Source: Planctomycetales bacterium (GTDB taxonomy: Bacteria; Planctomycetota; Phycisphaerae; SM23-33). From it: a DNA stretch of 5,505 nt. Below are positions 1 through 4,535 of the stretch, piece by piece. Below the pieces are notes generated by a model, which worked only from the letters and a program-made list of their open reading frames with translations, searched no databases and was not told the DNA's origin. Numbering within the stretch: the first letter of the stretch is position 1; the number at the start of each line of letters is the position of its first letter. The position numbers were made by a program, and so were the translations under genes. Where the stretch lies: the NCBI GenBank assembly GCA_030673005.1, contig DAOVFI010000183.1:1-5505 (forward strand), given 5' to 3'.

Positions 1-399
1 GAGTGAAATCCGAATCTGCTGCACTCTCAGCAGATACCACCAGCGGAACGCAAGGATAAACAGCGGAATCAGGAACCCGACAAACGCCCCTGCCAGCAGC
101 CAGGGATCGGCCTGGGCGAGAATAGTCGGAAAACCCTTGCGCACTACCTCGTTGCTGTTGGGCATGGACTTGAACTCGGCCGCGCCGGCCCAACGCAATT
201 TTCCGATCCGCTCGTCGATAACCTGCAACTCCAATCGGCCCTCCGGACCGGTCCGCCTGGCATAGACGGCCCACTCCTGCTGGTTTTCGGTGACGACGTA
301 GTCGCGCCAGTGAACCTTGCGCAACACGAGCGTCAGCAGTACCGCCGCGACGAGCAGTTTGACGGCGAGTATCAGTGTTTTCCGGAGTTTCCTTTTCAT
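1..399 (-). CDS. LPG synthase/flippase-like TM family membrane protein, N-terminal fragment
   Basis: An open frame of 133 codons starts at an ATG (399-397) and runs off the left edge without a stop, so only the N-terminal part is present. It opens with a basic stretch (MKRKLRK) followed by a hydrophobic helix at about residues 8-27. Next comes a soluble, presumably extracytoplasmic segment (about 28-97) rich in charged residues, then a second helix at about 98-117. The end of the visible part, WWYLLRVQQIRISL, resembles the cytoplasmic loop after an early helix in the LPG_synthase_TM family (YbhN/AglD2-like, formerly UPF0104), where similar WxLLLRxQGIxISxxEA strings occur. Family members are polytopic inner-membrane proteins linked to lipid flipping or lysyl-phosphatidylglycerol synthesis; the substrate here cannot be told. 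No good Shine-Dalgarno is seen upstream of the ATG. It is divergent from the small membrane protein at 594. The family assignment rests on this short motif and the topology. Confidence 0.72.
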   Translation of the reverse strand, partial: MKRKLRKTLILAVKLLVAAVLLTLVLRKVHWRDYVVTENQQEWAVYARRTGPEGRLELQVIDERIGKLRWAGAAEFKSMPNSNEVVRKGFPTILAQADPWLLAGAFVGFLIPLFILAFRWWYLLRVQQIRISL

Positions 400-508
400 T
401 AGACGGCTTACGGGTTTCAGCCCACTCGCATCAGTCGCATAGTTTCCGAAAACTGCGGCGAAATCGCAAGCGGTTCCGTCTCGCCGAAAGTGATTATTTC
501 AGTAAATC

Positions 509-537
509 TTGAATTCGATCCCGACAGCGGGCATACT
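509..537 (+). promoter_or_regulatory. Candidate sigma70 promoter for the small membrane protein gene
   Basis: TTGAAT (509-514) and CATACT (532-537) are separated by exactly 17 bases, and each box matches the sigma70 consensus at four of six positions. Transcription would begin near 544, about 50 bases before the ATG at 594. A second -10-like TACAAT lies at 574-579, but it has no good -35 box and would leave too little leader for ribosome binding. This is pattern matching only. Confidence 0.35.
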
Positions 538-593
538 TGGGCGAGCAAATCTGCAATAACGCCGTTACAACGATACAATCAGGGAGCAGTCTT

Positions 594-944
594 ATGGAAG
601 ATACTGTCGAACAGAAAACCGAGCAAGTCCCCGAACAGGGCAAAGTCGGGATGAACCCTCTCTGGCCTGGCCTGGCAATACTGGCAAGCCTCCTCGCCGC
701 TGGAGTGATCCTGTCGATTTGCCTGAACATCCAGAGCGGTTTCGGCGGCGTCCTGGGCCAGGCGATCTCCAGTCCGATCCAGATCGCACTGGGCCTCTGG
801 CCGTTGACTGTGGCATTCATCCTGATCTCCGTTGCCCTGGCGGCCCTGGGACTCTGGCGGCGATCGCGTTTCATGGCCTGGAGCGGTTTTGCAATGCTGG
901 GATGCACCTGGCTGCTGTTTGTAGGCCTGTCACTGATGACTTGA
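594..944 (+). CDS. Small three-helix membrane protein of unknown function
   Basis: A 116-residue protein that I do not recognise. The first ~20 residues are acidic and polar (MEDTVEQKTEQVPEQGK), followed by three hydrophobic segments at about 24-44, 62-88 and 93-114, so it should be an inner-membrane protein with very short loops and an RRSR basic loop between helices 2 and 3. By the positive-inside rule that loop is cytoplasmic. The frame is open upstream to a TTG at 537, but the ATG at 594 is preferred: it has GGGAG (582-586) seven bases upstream, and the TTG overlaps the proposed -10 box. The neighbour on the left is divergent. The next gene in the same direction starts 308 bases downstream, beyond a repeat element, so an operon is uncertain. 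No clear intrinsic terminator follows the stop. Confidence 0.7.
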   Translation: MEDTVEQKTEQVPEQGKVGMNPLWPGLAILASLLAAGVILSICLNIQSGFGGVLGQAISSPIQIALGLWPLTVAFILISVALAALGLWRRSRFMAWSGFAMLGCTWLLFVGLSLMT

Positions 945-1037
945 GTTCCAGGGCGGCGACCCGGGAAGCAAAGTCCGCCTTTAGATCTTGCGTAGTCGCG
1001 TCATGTGCCGGATAATCGGGACGTGTCGTTTTGCGGT

Positions 1038-1209
1038 GGGTGGCACGGTCAATCTGGAGCGCAGCGTAAGATTGGCCGTGGTCCGGCGTCTTCACGGCCA
1101 AGCCTCACTGCCTGCCCGTCTTCGACCCTGCCTTCGGCTCTGAGGCTCAGGCTCGAAGAGAGGCTCAGACCCGAAGGGCAGGCAGGCGTTCGGCTTGACC
1201 GTGCCACCC
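1038..1209. repeat. 172-bp MITE-like element with 15-bp terminal inverted repeats
   Basis: GGGTGGCACGGTCAA at 1038-1052 and TTGACCGTGCCACCC at 1195-1209 are perfect inverted repeats. The nonamer CACGGYCAA occurs four times in alternating orientation: 1044-1052 (plus, T), 1072-1080 (minus, C), 1093-1101 (plus, C) and 1195-1203 (minus, T). The first two copies extend to a 12-bp stem (1044-1055 with 1069-1080, one G-T wobble). Copies two and three form a perfect 9-bp stem with a 12-base loop. The remaining interior carries a further hairpin (1108-1185). It encodes no protein, so any movement would rely on a transposase elsewhere, as for MITEs or REP/BIME elements. No target-site duplication is evident at the ends. 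Confidence 0.62.
1108..1185. repeat. Nested hairpin with CTGCCTGCC/GGCAGGCAG arms
   Basis: Outer arms CTGCCTGCCC (1108-1117) and GGGCAGGCAG (1176-1185) are perfect complements. A competing inner stem pairs 1127-1144 with 1164-1182: 17 base pairs with one C-C mismatch (1138/1170) and one bulged G (1178). A third alternative pairs TCTTCGA (1119-1125) with TCGAAGA (1153-1159). GAGGCTCAG also occurs twice as a direct repeat (1142-1150, 1160-1168). The outer arms match the palindrome inside cinA at 3213-3230, so the two may be members of one repeat family. Confidence 0.6.
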
Positions 1210-1237
1210 GCTCATCAAATTACTTTAGACAGGCCAG

Positions 1238-1243
1238 AAGGAG
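1238..1243 (+). promoter_or_regulatory. Ribosome binding site fixing the start of the exported protein
   Basis: AAGGAG lies nine bases before the ATG at 1253. It is the strongest Shine-Dalgarno in the window and supports this start, which directly precedes a signal peptide. Confidence 0.75.
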
Positions 1244-1252
1244 ACTACGAAA

Positions 1253-2482
1253 ATGCAGAAATTCATCCTTATCACACTGGCGACGGTATTCCTGGCCGGA
1301 CCTTCGACGAGGCCGGCCGGCGACTGGAACGCCAGGTACACAACGGCAGAGAAAAAGTGGGGCAACTACGTCCACAACTGGAAAAATTACGCAGTCAACA
1401 AGAACATCATCGGCTCGGACCTGGTCGCATGGTGCTGGAGCCCGATTCTGCGGGGCTACGAATGGCGATACAAGGCCACCGGCCGGACAGTCTGGCTGGA
1501 CAAGATGATCGCGAACCTGGACGCGTGGATTTCCAACATGCGCGACGTACCGGCCAAGGGCGTGTTCAAAAACGACGAATTCTGGCCGCAGTACAAGGAC
1601 GGCTTCAAGGGTTGGGGGGCGACCGACTACGACCCGGCCAAGCGATACCAGGAGTACATTGTCCACGACGGCATCGGCGCCGAAGCCATCGCCAAGTTTG
1701 TCGAGATAGTCTATTACGACAAGAAACTGCACGCCAAATACAAGACCAAGGCCGACGAATACCTGCGCGTCCTCGAGGACCACATCGTCGCCAAGTGGCA
1801 CAAGAACTGGAAATCCGACCGCTATCCCGGCAGGGGCATGGGCATCGACCTCCAGAGATGGGGCGGATACAGAAAGGCCAGGGTCCCCAATAACCAGTAC
1901 CTGGCGTTCACCTCGTTCCTGTGGGTCATGCACAGCATAGCCAACTCGCCGCCCTACAAAGTCAAACATCCGGAGTTTGTGAAGTTCTATTACGCCGAAG
2001 GCACGGGGATGCTGGAGTACTTCAAGAGCGTCCTGAAGTACGACGCGAAAAATGACGCCTACGACTGGGCCTACCGCGGCCCGCTCGGCAGCAGGAGCGA
2101 GCACCTCGGCTACGCGGGCATGGACTGCCGGGCGGTAATCGAGGGCTACCTTCGCGGATCGAAGGTTTTTGACGAAAAGGAGATGAAGCGGTTCGTCAAC
2201 ACGTTCGTGCGTGTGATGTGGAACAAGGACGCCAAAAAACCTTCGTTCTCGTACTACGTCAACGGCAAAGGCGGGTACGGGAAGAATCTGGATGTCGATA
2301 TGGTTCGGTTCAGCCGATTCGAGCCGAAGATATTCGAGTTGGCCAAAAAGTGGTACGAGAACCGCCCGAAAGAAGACGGCGGCAGAGGCGCGTCGCACTT
2401 AGCCCTGTTCGCCTTCCTCGAAAAACACGGCACCGCGCCCGAAAGCCAACTGTTCTTCAAAAAATTCAAACAGAAAAAGTAA
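1253..2482 (+). CDS. Secreted protein, probable alpha/alpha-toroid carbohydrate-active type, function unknown
   Basis: The product has 409 residues. It starts with a typical Sec signal peptide (MQKF, then ILITLATVFLAG, cleavage probably between residues 15 and 24); no lipobox cysteine is seen, so it should be periplasmic or secreted. The mature part is very rich in aromatic and basic residues (17 Trp, many Tyr and Lys) and reads as successive amphipathic helical hairpins. That rhythm is typical of (alpha/alpha)n toroid folds of polysaccharide lyases, epimerases and glycoside hydrolases. Landmarks are a KRYQEYIVHDGIGAEAIAKF helix at about 140-159, PNNQYLAF near 212-219, a DWAYRG motif near 270-275, and SEHLGYAGMD at 282-291, where Glu283, His284 and Asp291 are candidate active-site residues. 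These motifs resemble the EDxxHxxxD signatures of such folds, but I cannot place it in a named family, so the enzyme role is an inference. The C-terminus is Lys-rich. It is single-standing and followed by a strong terminator. Confidence 0.8.
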   Translation: MQKFILITLATVFLAGPSTRPAGDWNARYTTAEKKWGNYVHNWKNYAVNKNIIGSDLVAWCWSPILRGYEWRYKATGRTVWLDKMIANLDAWISNMRDVPAKGVFKNDEFWPQYKDGFKGWGATDYDPAKRYQEYIVHDGIGAEAIAKFVEIVYYDKKLHAKYKTKADEYLRVLEDHIVAKWHKNWKSDRYPGRGMGIDLQRWGGYRKARVPNNQYLAFTSFLWVMHSIANSPPYKVKHPEFVKFYYAEGTGMLEYFKSVLKYDAKNDAYDWAYRGPLGSRSEHLGYAGMDCRAVIEGYLRGSKVFDEKEMKRFVNTFVRVMWNKDAKKPSFSYYVNGKGGYGKNLDVDMVRFSRFEPKIFELAKKWYENRPKEDGGRGASHLALFAFLEKHGTAPESQLFFKKFKQKK

Positions 2483-2532
2483 TGCCACAACACGGGTTAT
2501 GGGAATAAATGCTTCGGGGGATGCTTAAAAAC

Positions 2533-2580
2533 AGCGCCGAACGGCAAGCCGAAATGAACATCGGCTTGCCGTTCGGCGCT
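2533..2580. terminator. Bidirectional intrinsic terminator between convergent genes
   Basis: A perfect 20-bp inverted repeat (2533-2552 with 2561-2580) closes an 8-base loop (AATGAACA). On the plus strand it is followed by TTTATT (2581-2586). On the minus strand it is followed by GTTTTTAAG, from the A-run at 2527-2531. It lies 50 bases after the stop of the plus-strand exported-protein gene and 14 bases after the stop of the minus-strand cinA, so it can serve both. Confidence 0.9.
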
Positions 2581-2594
2581 TTTATTCGTCAACC

Positions 2595-3845
2595 TTACAG
2601 ACTTCGCAGCGCCAGTCGCAGGTGGTTCAATGCTGTCAGTGCGGCGCGGCGGCGGATGATGTTGCGTGCGCCGCTGAAGATGTGGCGGTGGACGGTTGAA
2701 CCGCCCGGTCCGGTCAGGGCGATATAGACCAGTCCGACGGGTTTATCGGCAGAGCCGCCGGTCGGTCCGGCAATGCCGGTAACGGACAGGCCGAAATCGG
2801 AGCCGAAATTCTCACGCGCGCCCTCGGCCATTGCGGCTGCGACTTGTTCGCTGACGGCGCCGTGGGCTTCGAGCAAATCTGCCCGGACACCCAGCATCGC
2901 CACTTTAGCGGAATTGGCGTACGAGACTACGCCGCCGAGGAAGTATTCGCTTGCGCCGGGCGTGTCGGTAATCATCCGGGCGATCATCCCGCCCGTGCAG
3001 GACTCGGCCACCGCCAGTGTCAGCCCGGCCGCCTTCAGGGCCGAGGCGACCACCGAGGGCAGGGTTTGGTCGTCCTGGCCGAAGATAATTTCGCCCAGTC
3101 GCCGACGTACCTCGTCTGCCGTTTTTTCAGCAAGTGCGTCAGCCTCGCCGACGGCAGCACCGGAGGCGGCGATTCGTATGGAGATAATCCCGCCTTTGGC
3201 GGTCGTGCCGACCTGCCTGCCGGCAGGCAAGGCTTTGGGGTTGGCGTCGCGGGCCATCAGGTCGGCTATTCGCTCGCCGATGTCGGATTCGCCGGTCCCG
3301 AATGCGTGAAGGTTTTTTCGAACGATGACGCCGGCGGATGGCAGTCGGCCTGTAACTTTCCGCTCGAACATCCCGGTCATTTCATTGGGCGGACCCGGCA
3401 GGACGAAGACGCGAGCGCCGCCCAGGTGGGCGGCGATGCCCGGGGCCGTGCCGAAATCGTTGTCTATCGCCTCTGCCCCTGCCGGAATCATCGCCTGGTT
3501 AAGGTTGGATGGTTTCATCTGACGCCCGATCCGCTCGAAATAGGCCGAGATTCGCTCGGTTGACCGGGCGTCTTCTACGAGTTCGACGCCCATCGCCGCC
3601 GCCAGCGCCTTGCGAGTCAGGTCGTCCGGCGTCGGGCCGAGTCCGCCGGTAACGACGACGACCTCGGCCTCATCGGCGGCGCGGGCAATGGCCACGGCAA
3701 TCCGTCCGGCGTCGTCGCCGACCGTCTCGTGCCGGACCGTTACGATACCGCGCTCGGCAAGCCGGCGTGAAAGATAAGCGCTGTTGGTATCGACGCTCAC
3801 TCCGCCCAGTAACTCGTCCCCGATAGATATAATAACCGCCTGCAT
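2595..3845 (-). CDS. cinA: CinA: competence/damage-inducible protein, NMN amidohydrolase
   Basis: A 416-residue protein with the normal CinA length and both domains. The N-terminal MoCF-biosynthesis-like (COG1058) domain, about 1-170, shows SIGDELLGG (7-15), TGGLGPTPDDLTRKA (66-80), GTAPG (132-136) and LPGPPNEM (149-156). The C-terminal PncC-like domain, about 260-416, shows VAESCTGG (279-286, with Ser282 as the expected nucleophile), SVTGIAGPTGGS (354-365) and the end motif FSGARNIIRRRAALTAL. In characterised members the C-terminal domain deamidates nicotinamide mononucleotide for NAD recycling and the N-terminal domain hydrolyses ADP-ribose; it acts in the cytoplasm. The ATG has AGGGA six bases upstream. 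An AT-rich stretch lies just before it (3866-3890) without a clear -35 box. An extra ALPAGRQ at 205-211, between NPK and VGTT, is encoded by a palindrome and appears to be an in-frame insertion. The gene has its own terminator and is separated from the upstream gene by another, so it is probably monocistronic. Confidence 0.95.
   Translation of the reverse strand: MQAVIISIGDELLGGVSVDTNSAYLSRRLAERGIVTVRHETVGDDAGRIAVAIARAADEAEVVVVTGGLGPTPDDLTRKALAAAMGVELVEDARSTERISAYFERIGRQMKPSNLNQAMIPAGAEAIDNDFGTAPGIAAHLGGARVFVLPGPPNEMTGMFERKVTGRLPSAGVIVRKNLHAFGTGESDIGERIADLMARDANPKALPAGRQVGTTAKGGIISIRIAASGAAVGEADALAEKTADEVRRRLGEIIFGQDDQTLPSVVASALKAAGLTLAVAESCTGGMIARMITDTPGASEYFLGGVVSYANSAKVAMLGVRADLLEAHGAVSEQVAAAMAEGARENFGSDFGLSVTGIAGPTGGSADKPVGLVYIALTGPGGSTVHRHIFSGARNIIRRRAALTALNHLRLALRSL
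3213..3233. repeat. Short palindromic element inserted in frame within cinA
   Basis: CTGCCTGCC (3213-3221) abuts GGCAGGCAA (3222-3230); the inner 16 bases (3214-3229) are a perfect palindrome. On the cinA strand, 3233-3213 encode ALPAGRQ (residues 205-211). From memory, CinA proteins read roughly NPxVGTTAxxGxxxIRI at this point with no such peptide, so about 21 bases look inserted without shifting the frame. The arms match those of the hairpin at 1108-1185. Confidence 0.6.
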
Positions 3846-3903
3846 GGCGAATCCCTGTTCGTTGCAAGGTTACATTATTGGGTATTTGTACAGGAACCGG
3901 GAG

Positions 3904-3940
3904 AAAAAAAACAGCCCACAGATTGCTGTCTGTGGGCTGT
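3904..3940 (-). terminator. Intrinsic terminator of the zinc-ribbon gene
   Basis: ACAGCCCACAGA (3911-3922) and TCTGTGGGCTGT (3929-3940) form a perfect 12-bp stem with a 6-base loop. Read on the minus strand the stem runs straight into eight U residues (the A-run at 3904-3911). It lies 27 bases past the stop of the gene ending at 3968 and insulates it from cinA. On the plus strand only a displaced TTTT follows (3946-3949), so the other direction would be weak. Confidence 0.9.
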
Positions 3941-3967
3941 CGAACTTTTATTCGCTGTAAGCGTGTG

Positions 3968-4282
3968 CTATTTCATGTGTTTCGGCACCAGCGGTTCTGC
4001 CAGGGCGAACCTGTCCCAGCTCATCCCGCCGCACTTCGGGCAGGCCCCGTCGGCGGGTATTTCGCTGTGCGGAGGGGCATAACCACAGTAATGGCAGTTG
4101 ACAAACACCCGTTTGGGTCTGGACGCCGACGGTGGGACGCGGAAATAATCTTCACAGTCCGGACCCGGCGACCGCGCATAGTGCGGGCTCCGCCTCCGGC
4201 TCCTGTCCTTTTTTACATTTCCACGGCCCATAAGTCCACCATGCTTCCCTGCCAGCCGCGCCGGCAGCCCCAAAAACCACAT
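3968..4282 (-). CDS. Small zinc-ribbon protein of unknown function
   Basis: A 104-residue, basic protein. The C-terminal half holds a four-cysteine zinc ribbon: CHYC (63-66) and CPKC (81-84), spacing CX2C-X14-CX2C, followed by GGMSWDRF, a rubredoxin-like or rubrerythrin-like knuckle pattern. The N-terminal half is Arg/Lys-rich and probably disordered, with a cluster KKDRSRRR (24-31) and one further Cys43. Metal binding is a good inference; the biological role is unknown, and nucleic acid or protein partners are both possible. The start is uncertain. The ATG at 4282 lies only a base or two after the predicted transcription start, so translation would be leaderless. The next in-frame ATG (4231, residue 18) has only a poor GGTGG four bases upstream. 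It has its own promoter and terminator and so appears to be a single-gene unit. Confidence 0.7.
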   Translation of the reverse strand: MWFLGLPARLAGKHGGLMGRGNVKKDRSRRRSPHYARSPGPDCEDYFRVPPSASRPKRVFVNCHYCGYAPPHSEIPADGACPKCGGMSWDRFALAEPLVPKHMK

Positions 4283-4289
4283 CCATACT

Positions 4290-4318
4290 ATTATACCCTA
4301 TATATTAGACGCTGGCAA
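4290..4318 (-). promoter_or_regulatory. Near-consensus sigma70 promoter of the zinc-ribbon gene
   Basis: On the minus strand TTGCCA (4318-4313) is followed after exactly 17 bases by a perfect TATAAT (4295-4290). This gives 11 of 12 consensus positions with ideal spacing, in AT-rich surroundings. The predicted start is near 4283-4284, directly before the ATG at 4282. Confidence 0.7.
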
Positions 4319-4405
4319 CGCGCAAAATGTTTCCAATAAATGGATTATTTTTACGGGCACATTCCGCTTCAGGCATGGTTCAAATGGTTTGATTTCAACA
4401 GTACT

Positions 4406-4499
4406 CTGTCAATCATCAATTTGTGGTGGCACAGATTTGTAACCTCTGCGGCTGGCACAGGTTACAAACCTGTGCCACCAACAGATTTGAGGTTGACAG
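4406..4499. repeat. 94-bp imperfect inverted-repeat element (REP/MITE-like)
   Basis: The core is a 21-bp stem, 4425-4445 with 4459-4479, with a single mismatched pair (T-G type) and a 13-base loop. Similarity of the arms continues outward with a few substitutions and an indel to CTGTCAA (4406-4412) and TTGACAG (4493-4499), perfect 7-bp ends. The right half also forms its own 11-bp hairpin (TGGCACAGGTT 4453-4463, AACCTGTGCCA 4467-4477, loop ACA). The matching hairpin in the left half is decayed (CTCTGCGGC instead of an expected CTGTGCC-like arm). No T-run follows on either strand, so it is not a simple intrinsic terminator, although it lies just downstream of lpxD. The rest of the gene-free stretch 4319-4535 shows nothing recognisable. 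Confidence 0.65.
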
Positions 4500-4535
4500 C
4501 GAACTCGCGTTCGACGGTCGTTACTTCCGCCGATC

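Larger units (their letters stand above)
945..1252. other. 308-base gene-free gap dominated by a repeat element
   Basis: No convincing gene is present. Bases 945-1037 show nothing recognisable. Bases 1038-1209 hold the inverted-repeat element described separately, and 1210-1252 form the immediate leader of the exported-protein gene. Open frames across this gap lack ribosome binding sites and are built from repeat sequence. Confidence 0.6.

Noticed and set aside
1038..1209. CRISPR array or tandem repeat array
   Set aside because: The repeated nonamer alternates in orientation with unequal spacing (19, 12 and 93 bases), which is unlike direct repeats with uniform spacers.
1195..1226. A promoter using TTGACC in the right end of the repeat element as -35
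   Set aside because: TTGACC (1195-1200) is a good -35 box, but the only -10-like string (TACTTT, 1221-1226) is 20 bases away and poor. The idea of an outward promoter in the element is not supported enough to list.
1005..1893. Overlapping plus-strand frames through the repeat element and the start of the exported-protein gene
   Set aside because: They translate repeat sequence into Arg/Ser/Gly-rich strings and run out of frame through a better supported gene.
1220..2398. A long open frame (392 codons) on the minus strand opposite the exported-protein gene
   Set aside because: It has no signal of its own: no ribosome binding site, low-complexity Val/Leu composition. The plus-strand frame has a signal peptide, a strong RBS and a terminator, so the antisense frame is a by-product of GC-rich codons.
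2773..3563. Open frames on the plus strand across cinA
   Set aside because: They are antisense to a clearly conserved cinA and show Ala/Ser/Pro-rich, motif-free translations.
3846..3903. A cinA promoter in the AT-rich leader
   Set aside because: AATAAT-like strings exist on the minus strand, but none has an acceptable -35 box at 16-18 bases.
4500..4513. Small hairpin CGAAC-TCGC-GTTCG after lpxD as a terminator
   Set aside because: The stem is only 5 bp and no T-run follows on the minus strand.
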